Part shown: positions 46,001-56,405 of the stretch, in pieces
How positions within the stretch are numbered: the first letter of the stretch is position 1
Layout of the letters: every line of letters starts with the position of its first letter
DNA from: Cymbomonas tetramitiformis
Lineage: Eukaryota; Chlorophyta; Pyramimonadophyceae; Pyramimonadales; Pyramimonadaceae
Assembly (NCBI GenBank): GCA_001247695.2
Contig: LGRX02035162.1
Location: forward strand, 1-64,000
Direction of reading: 5' to 3'
Length of the DNA: 64,000 nucleotides
Program-made: the position numbers and the translations under genes
Notes under the pieces: model-generated
Database searches by the model: none
What the model was told of the DNA's origin: nothing
What the model saw: the letters and a program-made list of their open reading frames with translations, nothing else

Positions 46001-49000
46001 CGGCCGCGTCTCCTGGACGGCCCGGGGCTTGACCCGCTGCTCCCGCTGCTCCTGCAGCTGCTCCTGCGCGTGCTGCATGCGCGCCTGCACCGCCGTGTTG
46101 CGCTCCTGCATTGCCATGTGCACCTGCCGCATCTTGTCCTGGTGCCCGCGCAGCTTCTCTTGCTGCAGCGTGGCTGTGGCGCGCGGCTCCGAGCGAACCC
46201 CTCCAGGATGCTGCGCCGATTGCGTGGCATTGGTGTCGGCCTCCATCATCTCCTGGTTCATCCAAGCCGCGTGGCATCAGTTCACAGCGAGCCGCTGCCA
46301 GGGTTCACCATCCCCGCCTCTCCCAGGCGCTGCTGCCGGCCTGTGATCTGTCTGATGGTTTTCCTGCCCCTCCGCATCCTATGATCATCGATGACGAGCC
46401 GCGCATCAAGACAGGGAGCCGCCGGGCGCCTCGCAGCCTGCACCTCCCTCCCGTCCCCGCACGATGCCCAAGCGCATGTACGCAGGCACTCGTGGCGGCC
46501 TTGCGAGTGTCACGCAATTGCGCCAGGGACCCATTCCGGCTCCTTTGCTGCTAGGGTCTCGGACAGGTGGCGCGGCGGATGCGCCAAAGGGGTTGGCAGC
46601 CCGCGTTGGCTCTGTGCATGCGCCCTGCCCGCGGGAGTCGCCGGGGTTCACCGAGTCGGCGCCGTCTTGGGCCCGCGAGTCCCTGGGCTTTGGCGTGGCT
46701 GCTTCATCAGGCTGTGCTTGCTCCACCTGTTGCTCCCGCTGCTGCACCTCTTCGTCGTCTGTGGTCACACCACTTTCTTGAGTTCCAAATGTCACAATAA
46801 ACACGGTCCACGCATTTCGAATCTGAGACCGGAAGTTTTCCACCAATCGCAGCGCCGCGCAGCGGAAGAGGCGCGCGCGCAGCCCAGCTGACCGCGCCGC
46901 TCAGGTTGCGCCAGCAAAACCCAGAGGGAGCTCCCACGATGAAAAAGAGGGCGAGGAAACGATGCTACTCGTTGACCACGTCCCTTGATCTCGGTACGAC
47001 TTTCTCTGAACCTTGATCTTAAGGCTCTCTCCATTTCGTGATGTTAAAACTGGTTCATCCCACGGACCACAGAGCTCGCATCCCACGGAGGAGCACGGGC
47101 GCTGGCTTCTCCCTCTCAGCTCTCAGCAATGATGCAAACTCAGCCGCGGACCCGTCAGGTTGAGCGCGCTGCTGGGGGGGGAAGCCGACTGGAGGAGGGA
47201 CTGGTGGGGGCTCAGCTGCGAGGGCAGAAGGATGGAAGAGGCTCCGGGCGGGGGCGCGGGCGCGATGCGCAGCGGACCTTCAGGTTATCCCACCAGTTGG
47301 CAGAGGCCGGCGCGGGCGCGATGCGCAGCGGACCTTCGAGGTTATCCCACCAGTTGGCAGAGGCTCCGGGCGGGGGCGCGGACGCGATGCGCAGCGGACC
47401 TTCGAGGTTATCCCACCAGTTGGCAGAGGCTCCGGGCGGGGGCGCGGACGCGATGCGCAGCGGACCTTCATCGAGGTTATCCCACCAGTTGGCACCATTG
47501 CGCAGCCGCGGCATTGCGGACCACCCGCTCCCGGCAAGCCCGCCGGTGTGCCCCGTGGCCTTCACCCCCTGTCACGCGGCCCCCCACAGAGCTGCACTCA
47601 CCTTGCCCACTCCCAAAGTAATGCACCAGGATGTACTCCACTCATCACCATCGATCAAGCTCGTGCCATGCATGACGCACGCGCCGCAGCGCTCCTCGCG
47701 TCGTTCCTGCTCGTGCCATGCATGACGCACGCGCCGCAGCACTCCTCGCGTCGTTCCTGCTCGTGCCATGCATGACGCACGCGCCGCAGCACTCCTCGCG
47801 TCGTTCCTGCTCGTGCCATGCATGACGCACGCGCCGCAGCACTCCTCGCGTCGTTCCTGCTCGTGCCATGCATGACGCACGCGCCGCAGCACTCCTCGCG
47901 TCGTTCCTGCTCGTGCCATGCATGACGCACGCGCCGCAGCGCTCCTCGCGTCGTTCCTGCTCGTGCCATGCATGACGCAAGTGCCGCAGCACTCCTCGCG
48001 TCGTTCCTGCTCGTGCCATGCATGACACACGCGCCGCAGCGCTCCTCGCGTCGTTCCTGCTCGTGCCATGCATGACGCACGCGCCGCAGCACTCCTCGCG
48101 TCGTTCCTGCTCGTGCCATGCATGACGCACGCGCCGCAGCGCTCCTCGCGTCGTTCCTGCTCGTGCCATGCATGACGCAAGTGCCGCAGCACTCCTCGCG
48201 TCGTTCCTGCTCGTGCCATGCATGACACACGCGCCGCAGCGCTCCTCGCGTCGTTCCTGCTCGTGCCATGCATGACGCACGCGCCGCAGCGCTCCTCGCG
48301 TCGTTCCTGCTCGTGCCATGCATGACACACGCGCCGCAGCGCTCCTCGCGTCGTTCCTGCTCGTGCCATGCATGACACACGCGCCGCAGCGCTCCTCGCG
48401 TCGTTCCTGCTCGTGCCATGCATGACGCACGCGCCGCAGCACTCCTCGCGTCGTTCCTGCTCGTGCCATGCATGACGCACGCCGCAGCACTCCTCGCGTC
48501 GTTCCTGCTCGTGCCATGCATGACGCACGCGCCGCAGCACTCCTCGCGTCGTTCCTGCTCGTGCCATGCATGACGCACGCGCCGCAGCGCTCCTCGCGTC
48601 GTTCCTGCTCGTGCCATGCATGACGCAAGTGCCGCAGCACTCCTCGCGTCGTTCCTGCTCGTGCCATGCATGACACACGCGCCGCAGCGCTCCTCGCGTC
48701 GTTCCTGCTCGTGCCATGCATGACGCACGCGCCGCAGCGCTCTTCGCGTCGTTCCTGCTCGTGCCATGCATGACGCAAGTGCCGCAGCGCTCCTCGCGTC
48801 GTTCCTGCTCGTGCCATGCATGACGCACGCGCCGCAGCACTCCTCGCGTCGTTCCTGCTCGTGCCATGCATGACGCACGCGCCGCAGCACTCCTCGCGTC
48901 GTTCCTGCTCGTGCCATGCATGACGCACGCGCCGCAGCGCTCCTCGCGTCGTTCCTGCTCGTGCCATGCATGACGCAAGTGCCGCAGCACTCCTCGCGTC

Positions 49001-51862
49001 GTTCCTGCTCGTGCCATGCATGACACACGCGCCGCAGCGCTCCTCGCGTCGTTCCTGCTCGTGCCATGCATGACGCACGCGCCGCAGCGCTCCTCGCGTC
49101 GTTCCTGCTCGTGCCATGCATGACGCACGCGCCGCAGCACTCCTCCGGGGTGATTCGTGGCCGGCCAATGCGCATCTGTGCAAGTCATTGCAGAGCTCTC
49201 TAAAAGTGCAGCGCTTCGCAGAGGGGAGGGATTTAGGGATACGCCCGGATTGTTCCCCCCAACCTCCCGTGCATTGGTGCTTGGCGCCACACAATGACAC
49301 AATCAGGGGGGTTGGGTCAGTACGTGACGCGCTGACAAACTCCGGTCGGGGTACCCAGTGCTCAGCGTCACAGTTGTTCACCCCCAAATCAGACATCGGA
49401 GCTTGCAGTGCGCACCCAGTGCTCAGCGTCACAGCTGTTCACCCCCCGATCAGTGATCGGAGCTTGCAGTGCGCATCCAGTGCTCAGCGTCACAGCTGTT
49501 CACCCCCCGATCAGTGATCCGAGCTTGCAGTGCGCACCCAGTGCTCAGCGTCACAGCTGTTCACCCCCCGATCAGTGATCGGAGCTTGCAGTGCGCACCC
49601 AGTGCTCAGCGTCACAGTTGTTCACCCTCCCATTCAGTGATCGGAGCTGGCAGTGCTTGAGCAGCTCTCAGGACTCTCTAAAGACACTCTTCTCGCTGTC
49701 ACGCTCGTAAGGTGCTTCGCAGCGGTCTTTAGCTCTTTTCCGGCCCTCCCGCCCCTAAGCAGCGGCTCTTGGGTGATTAGTGTTGGGCGGCAGGCGGAGG
49801 TGGAAGCTTCGGGTGCCCGGAGGCTACTCGGGCCTAGCAGCAAAGAAGCAAGCAGCGCGCGGGAGAAGCGAGTGAATCTGCTCCGTAGCTGCTTAGAAGT
49901 TTCAATCTGATTCGCCACTGCAGAGCCACAGTTCAGACACACGGCAAGCGGCGTGGGAGAGGAGAGAAGCAGCGGAACGAGACAAGCTGGGTGCCCTTGC
50001 TCTTAACATTGGCGGAGAGACGGACAGAGGGCACTGCCGGCAGCGGCTGCCCTGGCTAGCAGAACAGGTGATTGGAATACAACTATTGCTGTCTCACTTT
50101 GCTTGCTGTGTCTGCTGGGAAGCGCCGCACTTTGAGAGCATAGTCAGCCGTGGTGGCGCGCAAGGCCTGCGAGGCGGCGAGTCAGTGGCTGCGGGCAGGC
50201 CGGCAGCCCGCGTTGTCAGCGCAGCAAGGCCTGCCTTACTCATGGGGCATCCCGCACCTTCTTCCCTTTGATCCAGTTAGGCAGCTCGCCGAGCTCCTTC
50301 TGTGCCTTCTCACTCTCTGCGGCCCCCTCCTCGTTGCCTTTCTCCTCCTCCTCCTCCTCCTCCTCGCTATCCCCGGTCTGTTGACATCCACGCAGAGATG
50401 ATTCACCGCACACAATTGGATTGTCTCGTGCGCCTCCCTCTAGCCACTGGACCTGCACCTCACTTTGGGCACTCTTGCCTTGGCATCCCCTTTCTCAAGA
50501 CCGTCGGATCCTGCGCTACATAGCCCAGGATGGTGGCAGATCCACGTCTCACACTGCTCCCTGACAGCGCACCCTACCTGCGGCGTGCCTTCTTCACACT
50601 AGAACTTGAACTGCTTCCCTTCAACTTCATTGGCCCCTCCGATAAATCTGCCAACGTACATTTGCCTCGAGCACAATATGGCTGTGAGCTCCTGGCGGTG
50701 CAGCGGGGCCTCCGAGGATGGACACAGCCTCTGCTGTCTCTGAGCACAATATGGCTGTGAGCTCCTGGCGGTGCAGCGCGGCCTCCGAGGATGGACACAG
50801 CCTCTGCTGTCTCTGAGCGCAATATGGCTGTGAGCTCCTGGCGGTGCAGCGGCGCCTCCGAGGATGGACACAGCCTCTGCTGTCTCCGAGCACAATATGG
50901 CTGTGAGCTCCTGGCGGTGCAGCGGCGCCTCCGAGGATGGAAACAGCCTCTGCTGTCTCTGAGCTCCTGGCGGTGCAGCGGCGCCTCCGAGGATGGAAAC
51001 AGCCTCTGCTGTCTCTGAGCGCACATTCCGTTCTGCTACATGCCGCCGCCAGGACATCGCAAATCCGCAGACGCCGCCGCCTTGATGCTTTTGGGACGTT
51101 GCCAAAGCAATAGGCCTCTGCTCTAGCCACGAAGCATAGCTTCCGTCACGTGAGAGACACAGGGGCATGGCGCGGGAAGGCGCTCCGCAGCAGCCACGAA
51201 AGGCCGCAGAGCGCGCAGCAGTGCAAACGGGATCCCCATCACCTGCTGCACTCCCTCTTCGAGGGCAGCTTCCTCCTCCAGCTCCCGCTCTGCCAGGGCG
51301 CTCTTGGCCTCTGCTGTGAGTGGCGGTGGAGGCCGCCGCCTGGGCCGTGGAGTAGGGGGAGATAACGTCTCGTCCCTGCCTCATTCCCCACCCCTCCAGC
51401 TCCATTGTAGGGATGTACGGTGCACCAAGCAGCCTCCTGCACACCACGTGACCGAAGGCTACAGGTGGGGCCAACACTAAACCACGATGCCACGTGCACT
51501 CTTGCGGTCAGAGGCGCATTCAGAGACTTTGATCTGCCGGGGCACACAACCCAGGGCTCGATGTGGGGCCACGGCGAGGAGTGAAGGCGCCACCGATACG
51601 AGACATCTGCTTCACGCTGTACACATCGGCATAAACTGCTGACCGCACGGAACAAGCGCGTCGTCGGCACGGTGCAAGCTGACCGCAGCGTGCAACAATC
51701 GCCCCGCCGCAAAGCGCCTTCCCAGCGAGCTCCTGCCCTCGGGTGGTAGCATTGCATGGCGGCCACACTACCTCCTGCTAGGCTTGGGGGTGGAGGTGTC
51801 CTTCTCCTTCTCCTTCGATTTATGTGGCTTCTCCTTCTCCTTCTCTTTGGACTGGGTCGCCA
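39430..51862 (-). CDS. Unidentified intron-rich gene with acidic and coiled-coil exons
   Basis: A series of minus-strand coding segments in plausible splice context, all low-complexity: 51862-51772 ([16 protein letters not shown]), 51313-51243, 50377-50258, a segment from 46776, 46252-45860, 45603-45431, and a final acidic exon ending at 39430. Two adjacent pairs keep phase (51313/50377 and 46252/45603). The introns are packed with private minisatellites. Composition resembles axonemal scaffold proteins, but no diagnostic domain is visible, so I assign no function. The stretch could also be two genes. Confidence 0.35.
40230..40645. repeat. Imperfect minisatellite, about 30-36 bp unit
   Basis: About a dozen irregular copies of CACACGCGGCCTTCTCGCCA plus GTACCCATCACT, with frequent indels. 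Confidence 0.85.
41185..41465. repeat. About 40-bp minisatellite, seven copies
   Basis: Unit GGGCATATGCGGGCGCCAGG plus GTATAGGTTCGAGGGACTAG, with small deletions in some copies. Ends near 41465. Confidence 0.9.
41901..42020. repeat. 27-bp inverted repeat, one mismatch
   Basis: Arm 41901-41927 (GCCTCCGGAAGTTGGGGCCA plus CGTGGCG) pairs with 41994-42020 except at one position; the loop is 66 bp. It is strongly GC-rich and could form a cruciform. No transposase or target duplication is evident. Confidence 0.85.
42850..43796. repeat. 57-bp minisatellite, about 17 copies
   Basis: Unit includes GAATGCCAACTCAGCAAGCA, CTCGGTGGGAGAGGG and GTGGTGTCCGAGTG. Copies alternate between GGGCCC/GGGCGC and TGGGA/GGGGA variants in a higher-order pattern of about four units. 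The period is a multiple of three and stop-free in several frames on both strands, which explains the long open frames here; none is taken as a gene. Confidence 0.95.
45062..45300. repeat. 39-bp minisatellite, six to seven copies
   Basis: Unit CACACGGCACTGACCCTGCA plus GCCCTATGTCGTCTGT. It opens frames on both strands by period. Confidence 0.92.
45431..46252 (-). CDS. Two exons of the unidentified gene, Gln/Arg coil
   Basis: Exon 46252-45860 (131 codons, donor GTGCGT) carries the coiled coil [33 protein letters not shown] and a basic end. Exon 45603-45431 (acceptor TGTCAG, donor GTGCGT) carries [16 protein letters not shown] and [17 protein letters not shown]. They join in phase 0. A 21-bp minisatellite occupies the intron. 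Confidence 0.45.
45645..45785. repeat. 21-bp minisatellite, about seven copies
   Basis: Unit CCACGCCACAGGCACATTCC plus G, in the presumed intron between exons 46252-45860 and 45603-45431. Confidence 0.9.
46406..46776 (-). CDS. Possible exon of the unidentified gene
   Basis: From an acceptor-like ACTCAAG at 46777, the frame runs [19 protein letters not shown], then Pro/Asp/Gly-rich, to about 46500. The 3' limit is unknown. Acidic and Gln-rich like its neighbours. Confidence 0.3.
47245..47495. repeat. About 63-bp minisatellite, four copies
   Basis: Unit contains GATGCGCAGCGGACCTTCGA, GGTTATCCCACCAGTTGGCA and GAGGCTCCGGGCGGG. The first two copies lack part of the unit. Confidence 0.9.
47658..49145. 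repeat. 50-bp minisatellite, about 30 copies
   Basis: Unit GCTCGTGCCATGCATGACGC plus ACGCGCCGCAGCGCTCCTCGCGTCGTTCCT. Almost all copies are exactly 50 bp; one at about 48471-48518 is 2 bp shorter. Variant sites (GCAC/ACAC/GCAAGT; GCTCC/ACTCC) form a repeating multi-copy order, as after block duplications. All three minus-strand frames are open across the array for 500-595 codons, a consequence of the stop-free unit. Confidence 0.97.
49350..49645. repeat. 61-bp minisatellite, five copies
   Basis: Unit CCCAGTGCTCAGCGTCACAG plus CTGTTCACCCCCCGATCAGTGATCGGAGCTTGCAGTGCGCA. The first copy differs most (AATCAGACATCGG). Confidence 0.9.
50258..51313 (-). CDS. Two exons of the unidentified gene, acidic coil
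   Basis: Exon 51313-51243 (acceptor CACTCACAG, donor GTGATG) encodes [20 protein letters not shown]. Exon 50377-50258 (acceptor CAACAG, donor GTGCGG) encodes 40 residues with [18 protein letters not shown] and [13 protein letters not shown]. They join in phase 0. The intron between contains the 73-bp tandem repeat. Confidence 0.45.
50668..51022. repeat. 73-bp minisatellite with shortened end copies
   Basis: Units start at 50668, 50742, 50815 and 50888 (GAGCACAATATGGCTGTGAG). Then two shorter copies lack the GCACAATATGGCTGT part. Located between exons 51313-51243 and 50377-50258. Confidence 0.9.
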
Positions 51863-52764
51863 CTGCATGCTTTCCGGGTGCTCTGCAACGTGAAACCCAG
51901 AGAAGCGCTGCGCATCAGTGTCCCCCCGCACCACTGCCGACGGCTGCCCGAGACACCTCCGCTTTTTAACGATTCTGGTCAGAAGGGGGTCGTTCCAGGT
52001 ACAGGGCTGTCGAACTCAGGCGTTCCCGGCGTCCACGTGGGCAGGCCCTCCCGCCTCCAGTGATTCTCGCAGTGATCTCGCCGCTAAGCCACTCAGAGGC
52101 AGCATCCAACCACAAGGGCGATGCTGCGTCAGGAATGGGCTAACATCCTCACAGTTGTGGTGTTGGCAGCGGGTCAAAAGAGGCTTGCATCGGGGGCTCC
52201 ATGGGGGGCGGCATCGGATGAAAGCAGCGGCACCTGGCCCGTAGCGGCACTCTCGCACAACGGGAGGAGAGCAGGCCTCCAAGGGGGTCCAAAAAGCATT
52301 GGCTTCTTTGGACGAAATAGCAACCTTGCCAAGGTGCTCTGTATGCAGCGCACTGGGGCTCAGGAGGGGGCAACGGAGGATGCTCGGGGCCGTGCACGGA
52401 GGCCTTACGAGGGTGGTGCGCTGCGCGGCAAGGACGGAGCACTTCTCTGCGCCACGCGGGGTCTACCGCCGATGACTTGTTGGTCCTTCCCCTGATACAA
52501 CCACACCGCTAAATCCTTGGCGCCGCAAGGAAGCCAGCCCATAACACATCTCCACCCGCACACGGAATCAACGGAGGATGCATCACCCTGAAACATGTGG
52601 AGCGAAAAGAGCCGTTCGTCTCGTCACAAATCCACCCTTCGATTCTGTTCAAATTGGAAAGAAGTGGAATATTAGTGGAATATTAGTGGTTTCCTCTAGA
52701 GACCAGACTAGCGACACCTTACAGGCAGATCGAGGCAGTATGACATGCAGATGACAGCCGAGAG

Positions 52765-53184
52765 ATGACCGGAAAGTATCTAGGATCCGCAGCTTTCGGA
52801 GCTGTAGCATGGGAAAACGCGGGTTCGCGGCAGGGACCCCCGTGGAAGGCTCTGACGGGCGACCAGCTGTTGAAGAAGCTTGCCAAGCAGGATTACGAGG
52901 AGCGCTTTTTGGATTTTAATCCATACCCCAAACATCCGAAAAACAGAGAGTTTGACGACATGCCAGTGTTGTACAACATATACAGTTGTCGCACATTTGT
53001 ACAGCTGGCGAAGAGGCCGAATTCATCGGTGCGCTACGAGTACAAGATGGTGGCTCCGATGCTGTGCTTTTTGTTCGATGCCAGAGTTCGGCTAGCAGGT
53101 GGAGGCTCAGATGTTTTAGCTCAACGAGGAGGAGATCACGGATACCTTCCTCCGCCTGGCTTGCACGGCTTAGGGCGTGTATAG
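52765..53184 (+). pseudogene. Leader (gag-like) frame of the DIRS-type element
   Basis: 139 codons from an ATG inside the left direct repeat: KALTGDQLLKKLAKQDYEER and FDDMPVLYNIYSCRTFV. I recognise no domain. By position it is ORF1 of the element or the N-terminal part of its polyprotein. Confidence 0.45.
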
Positions 53185-53255
53185 GAACTTGCGCAACCGG
53201 CGCACCATGCTGTGACACCGAGTTGAACAATAAAACCACCCTGGCAGGCACTCAG

Positions 53256-53985
53256 CGGTGTCAGTGGAGGATGTGAAGTCCAACTTTATCGGCATCCACC
53301 TGGCGTTTCAGAAGTTCGAGGGGACTTGATGCGGTGTTCAGCACTGCCGTTCGGGTGGAATGACTCGCCTCGAATCTCCATCAAGGTCATGCGGGTGCTA
53401 GTGGAGGCCATCAGAGGTCCACAAGCATCGCAGGACCAGGCGACCGACTGGAAGCTGCGCCATGGAAGAAGGAGACATTGTTGGGTGGTGAGCCGGCGGC
53501 GCGGTGGCCTGCGGAGGCCGGCCCACCTCACCGGGGCCAGGATGCTCCCTTACATGGACGACAACCTCGTGCTCCGTGTGAGCAAGGCGGAAGCCTTGTG
53601 AGTGTGCGAGATGGTGACCAAGACCCTGCACTGCTTAGGAATCGAGCAGAACAAGAAGAAGGGCGTGTGGGAGCCGACGCAGCTAGTGGAGCACTTGGGC
53701 TTGGAGGTGAACACCAAGGATCGACAGTTCAATGTAACCCCTCAGCGGATCGGGATGATCCGGGCAGGCGCGAGGCACCTGCTGAGCACGGCCAGGTGGG
53801 AGCGGTGGTAGGTGCCGGCTAGGGAGCTCGCACGCTTCAACAGGCTATGGCAGTCGGTTCACTCGGCAGTGCTGCCCGCTCACTTCTACCCGCGGGAGCT
53901 CTACTGGGTGCTCGCGGGGCGGAAGAGCTGGGGAGCTCGGGTCTTGCTCAATACCCAACGACTCGTCGTATCTGGTTTGGAATAG
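53256..53985 (+). pseudogene. Reverse transcriptase of the DIRS-type element
   Basis: ALPFGWNDSPRISIKVMRV, then LPYMDDNLVL (YxDD catalytic box near 53553), CLGIEQNKKKGVWEPTQLVE and HLGLEVNT follow the order of RT motifs in DIRS-like elements. In-frame stops at about 53599, 53809 and 53983 and a shift near 53320 break it. Confidence 0.75.
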
Positions 53986-53994
53986 CTACAGCAC

Positions 53995-54336
53995 ATGTCA
54001 TGCTCTCCCGGCACGCATGGCGACCTGGAGTGGTGGCCACGGCTCGGCGCGGGATGCCGGAGGGACGGCCGCAACATTTGGCGCAGGCCCACCACCGTGC
54101 GCCTGCACACAGACTCCTTCCTCTTCGCTTGGGGGAGGCGTCTTCAATCTGAAGAAATCGGCGCAGGTTTCTGGAACGGCGACGATCTGGGTTGCCACAT
54201 CACGCATCTTGAGTTGGAGGCGATCACCTCGCGCGAACCGGCGCTGATGTGGAGGATGCGGAGACTGCGGATCCTGCTGGACTTGCACAACATCGAACTC
54301 ACGACGCGGCACATCCGGGGCGAGGCCAAAGATTAG
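53995..54336 (+). pseudogene. RNase H domain of the DIRS-type element
   Basis: LHTDSFLFAWGRRLQ carries the first catalytic Asp (TDxSxxxWG pattern), followed by HITHLELEAI with the Glu and ELTTRHIRGEAKD, which resembles the LxHIPGxxN/D end block. The frame ends with TAG at 54334. Confidence 0.7.
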
Positions 54337-54348
54337 ACGGATTGATCG

Positions 54349-54790
54349 TCTCGAGACCGGTACGTGGACGACTGGCGGTTGAATCACCGCTAATTCAACT
54401 GGGTTCTGGAGCTATGGGGAGAGCACACGGTGGATCACTTTGCCTCCGACATCTCCGCCCATTTTCCCAGGTACTGCTCCCAGCGGCGAGGGCCTCGTTG
54501 CGAGGGGATAACTTTCTGGCGCCGAGAGAACAACTGAGCGAACCCCCCCTGCGGATGCTGAATCAGGTGGCCCGGAAGCTGCAGGAGCGGGACGCCATAG
54601 CGATGATAGTGGCACAACATTAGCCAGGACACCTCTGGAACAGAGAGCTGGAGGCTCGCGCCTCCGAGGTGGTCCTCCAGCCCCGGTGGATAGAACTGTT
54701 CACTCCCAGCAGGTTGGGAGGGTCCAAGCAACTCGGGTTTTCCGGGTGGGACGCGGTCATGTTTTGCATCCCGGGCCGCCCGTGATTTAC
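54349..54790 (+). pseudogene. Post-RNase H region of the DIRS-type element
   Basis: In shifted frames the sequence reads LWGEHTVDHFASDISAHF and PRYCSQ, the block that follows RNase H in DIRS/Pao-like polyproteins (HTVDxFAS, PRYxS). Several stops follow. Confidence 0.6.
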
Positions 54791-54798
54791 CTCTTGCA

Positions 54799-55127
54799 GG
54801 GATGCACGGCCACAGCACCGTCGGTGGCCCGCCACAAGGTAGTCAAGGGATGCACGGCCACAGCACCGTCGGTGGCCCGCCACAAGGTAGTCAAGGGATG
54901 CACGGCCACAGCACCGTCGGTGCCCGCCACAAGGTAGTCAAGGGATGCACGGCCACAGCACCGTCGGTGGCCCGCCACAAGGTAGTCAAGGGATGCACGG
55001 CCACAGCACCGTCGCCCGCCACAAGGTAGTCAAGGGATGCACGGCCACAGCACCGTCGGTGACCCGCCACAAGGTAGTCAAGGGATGCACGGCCACAGCA
55101 CCGTCGGTGGCCCGCCACAAGGTGGGC
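54799..55127. repeat. 48-bp minisatellite, seven copies
   Basis: Unit GGGATGCACGGCCACAGCAC plus CGTCGGTGGCCCGCCACAAGGTAGTCAA, with 1-6 bp deletions in some copies. It sits inside the DIRS-type element, between the RNase H and recombinase parts. Confidence 0.95.
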
Positions 55128-55375
55128 ATACGGCTAGAGGTGTACTGGGAGAACGACGATGCGTGGTCCCTAGCTCCATCTCGAGTGTGTCGGTTTATCG
55201 TTGCCTAGTGACCTACGACGATGGCGGCGAGGAGGAGCTTGACCTGCGGAGTGAGACCTTCCGGCCCCTGCTTCCACAGAGGTCGGAGGGCGAGCCTCAG
55301 GAGCGGGACTCGGCACTCGGGGATCGGTGGCGGGCACAGCTGGGAGAGCAACCCGACACCGAGACACTAAGCTAG
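55128..55375 (+). pseudogene. Tudor/Agenet-like segment in the DIRS-type element
   Basis: IRLEVYWENDDAW followed in another frame by VTYDDGGEEELDLRSETFRP recalls the VxVYWxxDxxWYxG..YDDGxxExLDL pattern of Tudor-like chromatin-reader domains. The frame change between the two halves shows decay. Family assignment is tentative. Confidence 0.4.
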
Positions 55376-55389
55376 TGTTCATGGCCATG

Positions 55390-55815
55390 CACATGGTTCT
55401 CGCCAAATCTAGGGCAACTACCGGCCAAAAGCTCTCGGGTTGTCGGAGCTCTTGGAGATGAGGGCTCGGCATCGAGGGCCGGTGAAGCCCAGTTTCTGGC
55501 GCCCCCATTGGGAGGACACTACTCATTGGCCGGGGTCCCTCGGGGACACCTGGCTGAAGCAGGTCGTCGGGGCAATCTCCTGCACGCCTCCGCAAGGTGG
55601 ACATTTCGCAGGGCACAGCAAACGGAAGGATGCAGCGACGTGTGCGCGGGCAGTCGGAGCGCCCCTTGAGCAGGTGTGCGTCTTTGGTGTGGTGGGGCAC
55701 AGTCGTCTTCAGCTGTGCACAAGCTTATTGACTCAAAAGCCGTGGCAGATAGTCCTTCGGACGAGAGGTACCTCGGCTGGCTGGCCGGCTTGCAGCAACG
55801 AGGACGAGGCACAGT
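55390..55815 (+). pseudogene. Tyrosine recombinase of the DIRS-type element
   Basis: GLSELLEMRARHRGPVKPSF, then GGHFAGHSKRKDAATCARAV holds the HxxR box typical of tyrosine recombinases. The following frame (SSAVHKLIDSKAV) matches the segment that normally holds the nucleophilic Tyr, but Leu stands at the likely position. At least one frameshift lies between the two. Confidence 0.65.
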
Positions 55816-56239
55816 GTGCCGCAATGAATCTGAGACATGGCAAATACGATTGTTCTTGGCAAAGAGAATGTTTACATTGGAAAGGAGTGTAATTTCCGTG
55901 GTTTCCTCGAGAGAGCAGACTAGTGACGCTGTACGGGCAGATCGAGGCAGTATGACAGACAGATGACAGCCGAGAGATGACCGGGCAGGATTTAGGATCC
56001 GCAGCCTTCGGAGCCGTAGCTCTGTCTCTTTTGTTGCCACTCCCACCCGACCCAGTACAGACGTGACACGAACAGGATTTAGGATCCGCAGCCTTCGGAG
56101 CCGTAGCTCGGTCTCTTTTGTTGCCATTCCCACCCGACCCAGTACAGCTCTGTCTCTTTTGAGATTGGACTCAGCAAGACTTGGAAAGGCACAGATGTGC
56201 TTCCAAGAAAAAAACAACTAACCTAGCACAGGGAAAGTA

Positions 56240-56405
56240 ACCCCCTCTGCGCGCGGTGCCCTCTCCCCAGTATCCTTGACCTCTGCGCGCGGTGCCCTCT
56301 CCCCGGTATCCTTGACCTCTGCGCGCGGTGCCCTCTCCCGGTATCCTTGCGCGCGGTGCCCTCTCCCCGGTACCCTTGACCTCTGCGCGCGGTGCCCTTT
56401 CACGG
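56240..56405. repeat. 36-bp minisatellite, about five copies
   Basis: Unit CTCTGCGCGCGGTGCCCTCT plus CCCCGGTATCCTTGAC; one copy is shortened. Confidence 0.92.

Larger units (their letters stand above)
52655..56150 (+). mobile_element. Decayed DIRS-type (tyrosine recombinase) retrotransposon
   Basis: The order on plus is leader frame, reverse transcriptase with YMDD, RNase H, a post-RNase H block, a Tudor-like piece and a tyrosine recombinase with HxxR. A direct repeat of about 145-155 bp bounds it: 52655-52808 and 55878-56020 (both with GCAGATCGAGGCAGTATGAC). The right end continues with a tandem pair of 75-bp units (55986-56060 and 56073-56147). Such unequal, split repeats instead of LTRs are known in DIRS/PAT/Ngaro elements. 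Stops and frameshifts throughout make it a non-autonomous fossil. No target duplication is expected for this class, and none was seen. Confidence 0.75.

Noticed and set aside
47645..49432. Giant 500-595 residue minus-strand proteins
   Set aside because: All three frames of the 50-bp minisatellite are open; there is no non-repetitive domain.
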